From Rachicladosporium sp. CCFEE 5018 (Eukaryota; Ascomycota; Dothideomycetes; Cladosporiales; Cladosporiaceae), in assembly GCA_002077045.2 (NCBI GenBank), contig KZ111219.1, positions 1 through 34,975 on the forward strand: a stretch of 34,975 nt of DNA, given 5' to 3'. This document shows, piece by piece, positions 10,056-21,060 of the stretch. The notes beneath the pieces are model-generated. The model was not told the DNA's origin, ran no database searches, and saw only the letters and a list, made by a program, of their open reading frames with translations. The position numbers were made by a program, and so were the translations under genes. Within the stretch, counting starts at the first letter, position 1. Each line of letters opens with the position of its first letter.

Positions 10056-10277
10056 GGGAGGAGCGGATATGGGATTAGCGCAGCGTTTCGCGGTAGATTG
10101 CATGCTCAGACAAATTCTGGAGTCTACGAATTCCATGTGCTTGCTTCACTTCAACAGGCGCCCTACTTGTTATACAGTACCCTACTCGAATCGCCACGAA
10201 CAGCAACTAAGCAGAGCGTAGATCGTCCCCGAGACAGTCTATCCTTCTATTCGTAGAGGTCTCGAGGGTCGCCTGAC

Positions 10278-11799
10278 TTAGAGCCTGACTGGAAGACTTG
10301 TGACACCAATGTCGGCTGTAGGCGGACTGAAAGCAATCTCCCCGAATGGAATCGCGAGCTTCAACCCTGGAACCCGCCGAAATATCGTGGCTATGATGGT
10401 TCGGTCAGCACAGTCTTCGAGTTGTGGAACATCTGACCTACCAAGGGCAATCTCAATCTCGGTTTTCGCGAGATTCTCGGCGATGCAGCGATGAGGCCCG
10501 TAGCCAAAGCCCAGACACTCGGCCGGGTCGACGTCACGGTACATATCAAAGCTGTCTGGCTGCGGAAACACACCTTCGTCACGATTGCCAGACTGGCAGG
10601 CCGCAATGATGCCCTCGCCGGCTTTGATGGTCTGCCACTTGTTAGGTAAATTCTTGAAGCACTAGGATTGACTGCTCACTTACCTTGCCGCCGTACACGA
10701 CATCGATCTTGGCGACCCGACGTGTGGCCATTGCAGATCCTTGGTGGTAGCGACAAAGCTCCTCGACGAATTTGGGCATCAACTTTAGGTCCTTGACGAG
10801 AGCTTGCAGCTGCTCAGGGTTTTGTAAGGCCGTGACCAGTCCCAGGCTGATCATGTTCACCATCGTAGCGTTTCCGGCGACCAAGAGCAAGAAGACGACC
10901 TGGACCGCATCCTCTTCGCTGAGGTTACCGGTCTTGATCTGTGTGTCCACGCACGTAAGCTGAATGAAAAGTCATGGGCCATCGGACCCGATTACCTGCT
11001 CTTGGGCCAACACCGTTATCAAGTCGTCACCTGGCACCAGCAATCGCTCCCTGACGAGTTCACCGAGGTATTTCAGCAGCGTACTATTCGCCGAGGACGC
11101 TTCCGTCGCAGTAGCTGATCCATTGGAGCGGATGCTAGGCTACGTCAGCTTAGTGATTACAACATGAAACTTCACACGCACGCATTCTGCTGTGTCAAGA
11201 ACTCTAGGTCCTCCAACGGTACACCGAGTATTCGATAGATCGTCTGGGTGTATAGTTAGCACACTGAAACATGTACATGAATAGGTTGCTTTACATAAGA
11301 GGGAAGCGGTAGTGCGTATTGCTCGACGAAGTCAATCGGACCTGTTCCGCTTTTCGCAACCATCGCATCGACAAGATTGTCGGCTGTGGACTGTATCTGA
11401 GGCCTCAGAGAGTCCACGTGCCTCACCGAGAAAGCAAATTCCACCATCTTCCTTTGCTTCATATGCTCGGGTGCATCCATGTCAACGAAGGTGGGTTTGT
11501 TCTTCGCCGCAGCCTTCCCACCTTCGCTCATCTCTGGAAACCCAGGTAAGTTGCGGTGTTTGGACAGACGGTCATCCGTCAGAACTTTGGTAATGTCCCG
11601 GTGCTTGACGACCAGATATGGACAAGTACTATCCCATAGCTTCACGTGGGAGACTGGATTAGAACCCCGAAGTTGAGCATATTCCGATGGAGGCTGCACA
11701 TCTTGGAGACGGGAAAAGGGGAATTTTGGTACTATCGATTGTTCCAATTAGTTATGGAGACGATGTCAACAATGCTAGTGGAGAATACTTGCCAGCCAT
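10278..11799 (-). CDS. P450nor: Nitric oxide reductase cytochrome P450 (P450nor, CYP55 family)
   Basis: Seven exons join in phase: 11799-11793, 11731-11295, 11243-11182, 11134-10996, 10938-10684, 10637-10442, 10390-10278. They encode 402 residues, equal to known P450nor proteins (about 403). Seen motifs: N-terminal KFPFSRLQDVQPPSEYA, PTFVDMDAPEHMKQRKMVE, the I-helix VAGNATMVNM, ExxR in EELCR, and the haem loop FGYGPHRCIAENL with Cys at about 351. P450nor reduces two NO to N2O directly with NADH in fungal denitrification and NO detoxification. No mitochondrial presequence or N-terminal membrane anchor is visible, so a soluble cytosolic form is likely. Introns are 46-61 nt. The first exon is only 7 nt and its intron appears to use a GC donor (GCAAGT). 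No lesion was found. Confidence 0.93.
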
Positions 11800-12201
11800 A
11801 GCTGTAGAGATCGCTCGGGCGTAGGGGACTCTATTCGGTCCAACAAGCGTTTGTAATGGACTTCGGGCACTAATAGAAACGGCTCTCGCAACTAACATGC
11901 TGAGGTAACCAAATGAAGATAAAGTGCGCATAACCCTCTATTGCTATATGTAGGATCTAGCGTGACTTAGCATGTGGAACTAAACATTAGCAAACAAGTA
12001 ATCGCGGTCGTCCGAATGGGCCGCCCTCTTACCAAGTGCCCGACCTGTGGTGTGATGGAAGCAGCGTCAAGTGGTTTGATATAGTGTTATCCGGGCCGGA
12101 CTGCACTAGTATCCTCTTGTAAAACGGTCAATATAAAAGACGTCGTCGATCTTGTCCAATTGCATGTGGCGATGGATCGAACTCCGCTCGTAGACAATAG
12201 G
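11800..12201. promoter_or_regulatory. Upstream region of P450nor
   Basis: 402 nt with no supported ORF. It must hold the P450nor promoter. I could not identify a specific nitrate- or oxygen-responsive site. Confidence 0.35.
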
Positions 12202-12580
12202 TCACAAAGACTGGCGATGCCGTGCATTACCTAAGACAGATATTTGGAGAACCCCAGTCGAAGTCGGTGACATTCCGACGATCTGTTTTCGTTCCGGAGA
12301 AGTGTCCGTGGTTGCAGGGCCTTTGGCAGTAGCGTAAGTAGGGTGGACACAACAGTAGGTTGAGACTCCACGGTGTGTTGCAGAACTTACCTGTCGATCC
12401 AGTCGTCGTTGACAGCGCCGGCATATGACCCGTGGCAATCACCAATATACTACCTTGGGCGCATACACAGTCTAAACCCTCTTCCTCCTGCAGGGACGGC
12501 GACGCCACACACGGGATGTGATCCGCGTGCGCTACGACCAATACCACACTTCTGGCGGTGACTCTTAGGTGCTCGATCAT
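12202..12580 (-). CDS. Hypothetical short protein, two exons
   Basis: Exon 1 (12580-12391) and exon 2 (12320-12202) are joined by a 70-nt intron with a GTAAGT donor and a CCAAAG acceptor. Phases agree and give 102 residues. Around the junction it reads HMPALSTTTGSTGPATTDTS, a threonine/serine-rich stretch, then ERKQIVGMSPTSTGVLQ. The N-terminus is moderately hydrophobic (VVLVVAHADHIPCVA) but is not a clear signal peptide. No family is recognised. The consensus splice signals favour a real transcript, but a chance open frame is possible. Confidence 0.35.
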
Positions 12581-13767
12581 CGGATCCTACCGCAAAGTCA
12601 ACTTCGTGGAGCCTAGTGACTGATTACGTTTGCTTGTAACCAGCTACATCCCTATTGATTGATGATAAACTTAGCATAAAAGCATGCGAGAGTTGGTTAT
12701 ATCATCCAAGTAGCAGATCCATAAGCCGATTCGAACTGGAGCGCATAGCTCGAGCGCTCGACTAGCGAGACTGACATGGACGCACAGTCGTGATAGAAGG
12801 TGATCTTGCTGATTAGACTAAACAAGTTGGACTGCCTCGAAGGTAGACAGACTAACACTGGCTTGGGCTGGCCATGTTCCTGGAAGAGACTTTCAGCCAA
12901 TGCAGGGTTAGAAGTGGACGATCAACTGCACGAGGGATATCATTAGCTAATGGGTTCTGTTGCAGTCCTCGATCCGTGATCCGCCCAGCTGCTGATCATT
13001 GTAGTTGGAGACCCGCTTATTTCTTAGGACGACCCGCGAGATCTGCGCCAGTCCCTAGCTTGAGAGGATGATCGATGCCAGTAGTCCGCCTTGTGCTGGA
13101 TCGTCACGGACCAGCTCTCAAGCTCCATCTAGCCGTTCTGCGGTTCGCACTGGCAGCTAAGGCCGTGCGTTCAATAAATACGGTTGTGCATGTACGACCC
13201 AGCTTCCGACAGCACGGGGGTTTCGAACCGTGCGATCACCGACGTATTGGATGGCACGCCTGTAAAACAGCATCTTGCCGTTGGTCGCCGGCTCGTTTCC
13301 AAGATCAGAGATTAGCGCGACGGTGCTGCCAAAGCTTCAATTCGCGCAGGACGAATCGTCTTGCTACATAGAAGGCTATTGCATCAACAAAGCTTGCAGC
13401 CACGAAACCTAATTACTTCTCTCTACAGGGGCACCGCTTGCCCAAAGACAAAATTTGTGAAGCTTCGTTATGGTGGAGTACGACGTAGATCAAAATGACA
13501 GCACTATGCTTGAACGGGGAAAAACTTGCGAGGCTATGGGCGTAGTGGAGCTCTGGGGACGAACCCAAATCCACCGCTGGAATCGGCCCACCTAAAATAT
13601 ACAGGTAAGGAACGGGTGGACCTTGGTCTGAGCTCGGGGAAAGGGAGATAAGCTCCTATAGAATCATATACAGGTCAGCCCGCGCTCATCATCCAAGGGT
13701 TGTTGCGTTGTGTTGTATACGACGCTATCCTTTCAATCAAGCAAGCCACTTTCAACGAAAGCACAAG
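12581..13767. other. No firm gene; scattered minus-strand coding-like blocks
   Basis: Minus-strand frames hold short blocks that look translated: TGVPSNTSVIARFETPVLSE near 13170-13320, ESWSVTIQHKADYWHR near 13060-13110, and SLFQEHGQPKPVLVCLP near 12830-12900. They lie in different frames with stops between them and no clear introns, suggesting an old decayed gene of unknown family. The stretch 13640-13767 is the promoter and leader of the secreted protein, with TATA-like ATCATATACA at about 13665. Confidence 0.3.
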
Positions 13768-14097
13768 ATGCGTGTCTCCCTCCTAGCCATGGTACCGATT
13801 CTCCTCGGTGCAGTACACGCCGACTACTATGTTCATTGCGACGATGGCAAAGGCCATACGAAGGAGGAACATACCCCGATGAAGCCAGGCGATACCTCCG
13901 ACTGCAAGCCCTTCGACTACGGCATGCAGACTTTTGAGTATTGGCAGGATGATGGACATGCCTACACGTTTGAGTTCTACGAGGACAAGGAGTGCAAGGG
14001 CAACAAGTCTGAGGATAAGGCCGACAAGAAGAAGAAGAATAAGAAGAAGAATAAGTTGCCGAAGCAGTGCTGGAGCTATAAAGCGTCCTGCGCCTAA
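13768..14097 (+). CDS. Small secreted cysteine-containing protein (effector-like)
   Basis: I place the start at ATG 13768 (MRVSLLAMVPILLGAVHADY), a textbook signal peptide with likely cleavage after VHA. An ATG-like start 60 nt earlier would bury it. The mature part is about 90 residues with five cysteines, many charged and aromatic residues (FEYWQDDGHAYTFEFYEDKE) and a lysine block (KADKKKKNKKKNKLPKQC) that interrupts the C-terminal cysteines. There is no intron. Size, signal peptide and cysteines fit a small secreted protein such as a candidate effector. I recognise no family, the odd cysteine count leaves pairing uncertain, and no function can be given. Confidence 0.75.
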   Translation: MRVSLLAMVPILLGAVHADYYVHCDDGKGHTKEEHTPMKPGDTSDCKPFDYGMQTFEYWQDDGHAYTFEFYEDKECKGNKSEDKADKKKKNKKKNKLPKQCWSYKASCA

Positions 14098-14474
14098 ACT
14101 TACAACCAAAAAGTCGTTGGGCAAGTGGGCTGAGATGGAGCGCGGGAGGTCATGATGCATCTTGCGAACGACTTGTAGGGGAATGCTGATTATTTCGCAA
14201 TACAGGGTAATTGGAAAGTTGGTCTTTACTGACCATTGACGGTCGCTGCGTTGTTTTACACTGGATTTTGACATTCTTTACAGTAAACATGTTGACAGTT
14301 TTGCCCGAGCTGCGGGTTTAAGGAGTGGCCTGCTTCGGCGGCACGTTCGATCAATGCTTCTCGGACCTTTGCTTTTTCATACCGGCATAGCTGCTTCCAC
14401 TCAGGTTACGTTAGGCGTATTATCACATGTATTGTAACGAAGAAGAGGTCTTGTGAAACTGCAAAGCGCTTTAG
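14098..14474. other. Convergent intergenic spacer
   Basis: 377 nt between the stops of the secreted-protein gene (plus) and the DUF3723 gene (minus). No ORF, RNA gene or repeat was recognised; it probably holds both 3' untranslated regions. Confidence 0.4.
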
Positions 14475-17400
14475 TCACCGTGATGCTGGATGTGCTGTGC
14501 GTGCAACACTAGATTCTTCGTGGTTGTTATGTAAGGTCTTGTTGAAAGTCTGCTGGAGAGTCCGTTGTCGATTCCGCAAGCTGAACCTAGACAGCGCTTT
14601 ATCGAGGACACGCCCGGGTGAGATGTGCCTCTTGAAGTCGGCGGCATCGTCAGAGGGTAACCTCCAGGTCATGCCCGAGTCTTGCCACCTCAGAATTATA
14701 TCTGACGACGGTGTTTCAGGTACGATTACTTGCACGTTGCCTCCAACGCACAATTCGTACTTCTCTGCTGCCAATCGTCGCAATATATATCGGACGCGGG
14801 CCCGGCTACCTGAATAGGTAGAAATATCTCATGTATCACAGGAAGACCATGCGGCGATGTAGAACAGTCTCGTATGGCTATCACGTCTGACCCTGAATTC
14901 GCAACAACGTTCGAGTAGTCACCAAAAGTGTTGGACGCAATGAGGGCAGCTGTTCGAGCATTAGCTGGAGCATTGCTTGTATAATCTGATTCACACAGGC
15001 TGCAACCTACTGCAAAGATCGACGAAAGCACTTTGCTCAGGTTCGGCATCTCTCTTGGGTTGCTCCGACTGCTTGTATTCGTCGATAACAATTTCCAGCT
15101 TTGACCGTAAATCAACGTTTTGCAGCATCAATTGATCTCGTCTGCTGACAAGGTCTTCGATCTTACTCGATGCGTTGGTAAGCCGCTCATTCACATCCGC
15201 CGCTGACTCCTTCAGCCTTGTATGGTCGTCTGCAAGTAATTGATATCTGGATGCAGCAGCTCCAAGCTCGGAATGGTACTGACGCGAAAGCTGTATACCC
15301 TCCGTGGTTTCATTGTTCAGTTGCCGAGTGAGTTCCGTATTCACGCTTGTCGTCATGCGAAGGCTGGCCGCCAGCTTTTCAAGCTTGAGGTGATGTTGGT
15401 CTGCTTGGGCGCCGTGCACCTGAAGTCGGCCGATCTCTGCGGTCACCGCTCGTATTCTCGATGCCTGAACTCAAGTCTGGATTTGCCTGATCACGCGCTG
15501 CTTTTGCTGTGGTATATCCATGGTCATGCTTCTCCCTAGCCTGTGACATCTCACGCAGCGTCGTGAAAGTCTCCTCGTGCTGTAGTCTGATACTGTCCAA
15601 TGATCGCTCTATGCTTGCAAGCTCAGCACGCAGATCTCTCACCAGCGTCGCTTCCGTGGCGAGGTCTTCGATGTCCATGGCCTCGGAGTGTCGTAGAGGT
15701 GCATCGAAAGGAACATACGTCGTCTACGCTGGGTCAGTGACGATAAGTCAAACGCGTCGGACTGGAACAGACTGAGTACCAAACTGATGCCTAGAAACGT
15801 TCGTGCCATAGCCCTTGCGAAAGAAGGAGGAGATGTGAACAGATTGAAGTTGAGGGACCGCATAGATCTGGGGCAAGAATAGGGAAGGGCTGTCGAGATG
15901 GTGGTCGTCCTCGTAGGGACGACCGCAACGCTGAAGTAAGCTGAGATTCTGCTCACATGCGAAGTCGGGCGTGACAAGCATATCACGGGCCTGTCCCAGA
16001 GATCGAATCAAGTCAGCAATCTTGAGCATGACGGTCGGATGCGCCTCTGTCCGATACCCATGCTGTTGAAACGATTGCTGTACGGCCTCTTTTTCACGGT
16101 CATGCATACGTAACTGATCGAGCTCATCCGTCCGGAACCCGCACAGCCAAGCGATCTGCCCGAATTCCCGCCAGATGATCGGACTCGGCTCGACTGCCAT
16201 AGATTTGTCTTTCTTACGCTCTTTGCGTGCAGTGGTGTTTGTCATTCGGGGGAAATTTCGTAATGCAAAGAGCCATGGCTGCTGGTACTTCAAGGTGAAT
16301 TCCTCAACCTCCGCTGCACGGTGGCTGCGCATATCGCCCTGCGCGTAATCGACAGCGAACTCGGAATCTGTGCTCGGGAAGTAATGTCTTTTCAGTCCCA
16401 GTTGTATTGAAAGCCCGTTGCGAGCGTTGGTAGTGCTACTTGGTAACAACGAGCGCATAATCCTCGCACAGGGCTCCAGGTACTTGATGTCCTCAAAGAA
16501 GGTAAAGAGGTTCGGGATAGCAGTTTCTACTCCTTTGATATTTGGAAGCACAATATTGCGCACGGTGTCGCGGGATAAACCTGGGAAAAAGCAGCTATCA
16601 TTAACGAGACGTTCAATCTGCTGGGCATCGGAGGAAGACCTGCGTGGCGCCAGAGTGTGTAGGGTCTCGACGGTTGCAAGATCGACTGAGCTCTCATCAA
16701 TGCCCTGTGTGATAGCTGACCACACCAGCTGCACATGTGTGAGGTAATTCAGCAATTCCTGGCATGTATTAACGCCGACATTTGTATATCAACGCTTCCG
16801 CGTTCCCTACCTCATCGTATTTCATGGTAAGTAGTCGGTGTAAAGTTCCAAGCTGTATGGGCTCCCAAAGTCCAAAACCGGGAAGTAAGTTGTCGAACGC
16901 TGCAACGAAACGTTGATCTCGAAGTAGCTGACGTAAATCTTTCCGCTTGGACAACGTCAGCCGAGCCCACCACCTGTTCTCGTTATCGCGATCACCGCGC
17001 TGGTGACACGTCCTGATCTTATAGAATATTTCGCTGTCACGATGCGCTCGCTCATTGCTGTATTCCTCTGCTAGCTGCCTAAGTGTTCGATCGTCGGTAT
17101 CTATCAAAGTCAATAATCCATCCAATCGCTCGAAGGAGGTCAGCCACACATCGCTAGTGAAGAGTCTCGCGATACACCACTGGTCGTTGGGCGCAAGATA
17201 TCGCTCGGCTGCACGGACGCGGTGCAGTCCAGTAAGGCATGTAACGCGTTCAATAGGCAGCTTCGGTATACTCGAACACTCCAGCTGTGTCGATGACGCA
17301 GCCCGCACGTAGGGCGCCCAGCGAGCATTGTCTGCATCCTCGCGGTCGAGTAGTACCTCTATAAAGTTACGGGCGTCGTTGCGCTGGCAGCCCTCGACTT

Positions 17401-17542
17401 CATAGACGTGTTGCAACCGAGTGACGTTAGCCTCGGACAAACTCCGGTGCCGACTGTCTCCAAACACCGAGGCACATAACGACACTCGCACCAAACCTCT
17501 GCAGCTTTGTTGCGCATCGACTGAGTCGACTCGGATGTCCAT
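14475..17542 (-). pseudogene. DUF3723 protein with coiled-coil tail (Starship-associated), frameshifted
   Basis: Exon 1 (17542-16811) carries DUF3723 landmarks CRGLVRVSLCASVF, LTGLHRVRAAERYL, RWWARLTLSKRKDLRQLLRD and FGLWEPIQLGTLHRLLTMKY. A 52-nt intron leads to exon 2 from 16758 (ELLNYLTHVQLVWSAITQ, NLFTFFEDIKYLEPCARIM). A 56-nt intron (15779-15724) leads to MDIEDLATEATLVRDLRAEL and a coiled coil of about 200 residues reaching 14991. A remnant C-terminal domain (KYELCVGGNVQVIVPETP) lies at 14475-14790. The frame must shift by one base near 15812-15814 (GGG run) and again near 15464 (GG). The join at 14800-14990 is unresolved. DUF3723 has no known biochemical activity but recurs in Starship giant transposons. 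It is divergent from the patatin-like gene. Confidence 0.85.
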
Positions 17543-17775
17543 GGTCTAGCAGGAGGAATCTTCGACATTGGAAGAATGTAATACCTCACCACTGACTGGC
17601 AGTGCAGCGCGCATCGTGCACCACAGCACTTTCCTGGAAATGGTGACTAGAATACTGTATCCTGATTTCTGGCTCTGGCGCATCGATTTGCAGCACTGCT
17701 TGCGCATGTACAATAGCCGAGCATAAAACGATACGAGCTGCTGTCATATCGCAGCAACGTGACACCGCTGTCGCA
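17543..17775. promoter_or_regulatory. Divergent promoter region between DUF3723 and patatin-like genes
   Basis: 233 nt separate the two start codons. The two relics therefore shared a bidirectional promoter interval. No specific motif is recognised. Confidence 0.45.
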
Positions 17776-20700
17776 ATGGCTGCAAATCCTGCATGGCTGT
17801 CGATGATCTACTCCAAGACCTCAATCACTGTCGTGGAGCAACCTGAAGCAATGCAACAGTTGAAGGAGTCGGACTCATTTTGCCAAAATTTCACACTAAT
17901 GGTCGGACTTAGATCGCCGTCCGATCTACTTCGTCAATTCCTTGGTGTTGATCCACGGGGCATACTACTTGGTGGGCACGGTCAAGCGTACCTCTGGCAG
18001 GCAAGTCTTTCCCGAGACGTCTCAACAGTCTTCGTTGACTATGAGCTGCAGACCTGGGACACGGGCAAAATCTTTCTGCAGAGAAATACACGTCCAACCA
18101 CAAAACGTACTATCGATCTTATGGCCCATGGTCTCGAGCCGCTGACTCGACGCAGAATTGCCAATGAATTGTGTGGTCGATCGATTCTACCACTTTGCGA
18201 TACTCTTTGTTACTTCGCCAGTGATCTTGGTGGACTGAAAGGGGTAGCGAGCCTCATCGCAGAGCAAATTGTGCATCACCCGGCATCCGTGATGGCCTTA
18301 GCAGCCCTTCCACGCGTACTCGTCGTCTTCGAAAGTGCAGCCAGGCAATTTGATTCGCACAGCATAGAATCCAAGCTTCTCCAACTTGTGAGGGACATTA
18401 CTGTCGAGGCATGCGGTCTTGACGACAGAGTTGATGAGGAACCGAAACTTCATTTCCACGAAATCCGCGGACTTGGTCTGCGGAAAAGGGCAAGTGCTAA
18501 GGAACGCTGCACCCAGCTTCGAAAAAGACTTTGTTTAATCAAACAGGGCGCACTGTTAGCACGTCGTGTTAGTGGTCTACAATTCCGGCATGAACATACG
18601 CTGGCACTCAGCAGCCGCTTGCTTAATCAAATCACTACCAACATGACCAACGTTCCGTGTTCTCATACGCCGCAGTGACCAGACCCGAAGGATTCTCGCT
18701 AGCAGCAGTGACTACGCATATCCATGAATTGCTCTCACTGCTTCCCTCGGAAGCGTACGTATGGCACTTGGTCATTCCCCTCTTATCGTTAGCTATCCTA
18801 CTTCCGGCATTCCCACCTGGCTCACACGGTACGTCGCCATGGATTCAGACGTTAATACTGTCACCAACAAGATCGTAGAGCTGCCTATCGCGGTTTTATT
18901 CGACGAGATAAACTCCTATCATTGCCTTCTCGCGCTCCAGGAGACGTATCGACAGCCAGAGACGTCCGAACGAGTGATGCGCAACCGGTGTAAGGCCCTC
19001 GAGCAAGACGTGAAGGCCTTGCGCGATAAGTACTCTAGAAACGTGGTGGCCTTTCACTGCGGTCGTTTGGAGGCCTTGAGACCATTCGTTGCCAATCTCA
19101 GATCTCATAAGTCCTGTTTACTATGCGTCATGAGGGCTCCAGAGAAGGTCCTGCCCTGCGGTCATGCCCTTTGTGATACCTGTATCCGCTCTTTCGGGAC
19201 ACTGTCGTACGAGCAGAAGTACTCATCCCATCTACCAGCGTGCCTACTGTGCGGTCAGAGTGACCAGCCCGCGACTATACAGCTCCTACCACCGACGGCC
19301 GGCATCAGAGTACTCAGCCTTGATGGAGGAGGAGTGAAGGGCATCATTCCACTCACATTCCTAGATCAGCTTGAGAAGCGTCTTGCAGGATTCCAAATAC
19401 CCATTCGCGATCACTTTGACTTCGCTTGTGGTACCTCTGCAGGTGATTATGGTACCACCATGTAGATTGAGGGTAATGTTGACACGTGCAAGATGGCTTG
19501 TTCTCGATTGGCCCTTTCATCATGCGTTGGCCCATCGAGGTCTGCATCGAGAAGTTCGAGTCTCTCGCTCAAAGGACGTTCGTGCGTTCGAGACAGGCCA
19601 ACTACCTGATCGGTCGCATCCAACAGCTGTTTGTTTCATACCTACGTGACTGTCAATACAATTCCTCAGCGATCGAAGAGTCGTTTCAGTCAGCTTTTGG
19701 CAAGGACGTACAGCTGTTCAATCCTCTCCCGGACGATACGAAGGTCGCTATAACTACTACGACCGCCAAAGATACATCTACCTGCATTTTCTCGAACTAT
19801 AATGATCCCGAAAGACCGTCCGACAATGGTGAGACCGTCTAGGCAGATTCCTTGATCGTCCTGCTAATTCTCGTTACGCTCGGGTTATACGCTCTTGCGA
19901 GCGAACAGCTTTGAACACGATGTGTCGGTTCAGCGAAGCGTAAGTGATAGGTGTGTCTATAACGTGCTACATCAGCTGATCATGCTTTAGAGCAAGCTGT
20001 ACTTCTGCCGCTCCTTGGTATGTCGAGTGCCCGGTTTAGAAGGCATAGTCTAACTCCCGACCTAGGCTCTTCAAACCTCGTCTACTCAGACACTTCGGAA
20101 CATTCCAGGATGGTGGGCTACAGCACAGAAATCCACTCAATATCGCAATGTGGGAGCTCAGAAATCCATGGCCTTCCCGGGTGCTTGATTTCGCGCTTTC
20201 TATTGGCACTGGAGTATCGCAGGCAAGCACTGTCGCTTACGGTACCGGACCATACTCATTTGTCAAGGACAGTTTCATTGCGAGAGTCTTCCGGACCTTC
20301 ATGAAGAGTATGGACGGCGAGCGTGTGTGGCGAGAAAGCTACAACTCTCTGGCCTAGAGAGATAAAGATTGTTATCACCGCTTGAATTTGCCACTGGACG
20401 GGAAGGAACCTGACCTAGACGATGTTGAGTCGATGGTAGATCTCAAGAGACAATCAGTACAATGGCTGGCTCCGGATAGTAGACTGGCTGGGTCCCTCGA
20501 CTCCATCTTCGCATCTATGTTTTACTTCGAGGTTGACACCTTCGACCTACAGCCAGACGCTCTCTTCCGGTGCGTGGGTAATGTGTTCTGTCGGCTCAGA
20601 CTCAATCGTTATGGCAGAGAGTATTTGTACACGCTGCTCAAGTCTACGTCCTCGTACGTTTGTGTCAACGGGCAGCCAACTCCGTGCGTTGACCATATAC

Positions 20701-20933
20701 CGAAGGGAGATCCACCGTTCAGAAGAGTCGTCAGATTCTCGGTCGACTCTTTGGAGGACAATCTGAATATTACACTGTCAGGTCTCACGTCATCCCCGAA
20801 GTCAGTCAGTGGGCTGCCGCAATCTGTCAATGGCCTACTAAAAGCCCAGTGCATTGAGGCACCATTCGGCCCAGCAGATTGTGCGCATGCAGACAAGGCG
20901 CTGCCTGACCTGCCTACGCATGATCCCAGATAA
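17776..20933 (+). pseudogene. RING-like plus patatin-like phospholipase (Starship PLP type), broken
   Basis: From ATG 17776 the N-terminal region reads AYLWQASLSRDVSTVFVDYE and CYFASDLGGLKGVASLIAEQ. A RING-like module follows at about 19110-19260 (CLLCVMRAPEKVLPCGHALC, then CLLCG). The patatin domain opens with VLSLDGGGVKGIIPL (oxyanion hole) and CGTSA (Ser nucleophile); the Asp partner is in TFQDGGLQHRNPLNIAMWE. Introns are at 19443-19492, about 19829-19872, 19940-19990 and 20018-20065. Lesions: one-base frame losses near 18655 and 18828, a missing AG acceptor near 19872, and TAG at 20355-20357 followed by more than 570 nt of open homologous sequence. Patatins hydrolyse lipid acyl esters; in fungi this type sits in Starships and near immunity-like genes. 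This copy is inferred to be dead. Confidence 0.87.
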
Positions 20934-21060
20934 CGCTGAGGTTTTGCAGATATTGAGGAGTAATAAGACAGATCTAGCGAGTATTGTAATCGCTCAATCG
21001 TAACTAGCCCAGTTTGAGCCCTCCAGCGACTGTTTGTATCGACGATGTCCTGTGATAGTC

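Noticed and set aside
13200..13260. Possible tRNA because of TTTCGAACC-like sequence
   Set aside because: No matching acceptor or anticodon stems around it.
14726..15115. Minus-strand ORF read as a separate gene
   Set aside because: It lies across the unresolved 3' junction of the DUF3723 gene and shows no domain of its own.
15639..15986. Minus-strand ORF of 115 codons as an independent protein
   Set aside because: Its middle (ARTFLGISL) is the frame-shifted continuation of DUF3723 exon 2, and the rest is intron and shadow.
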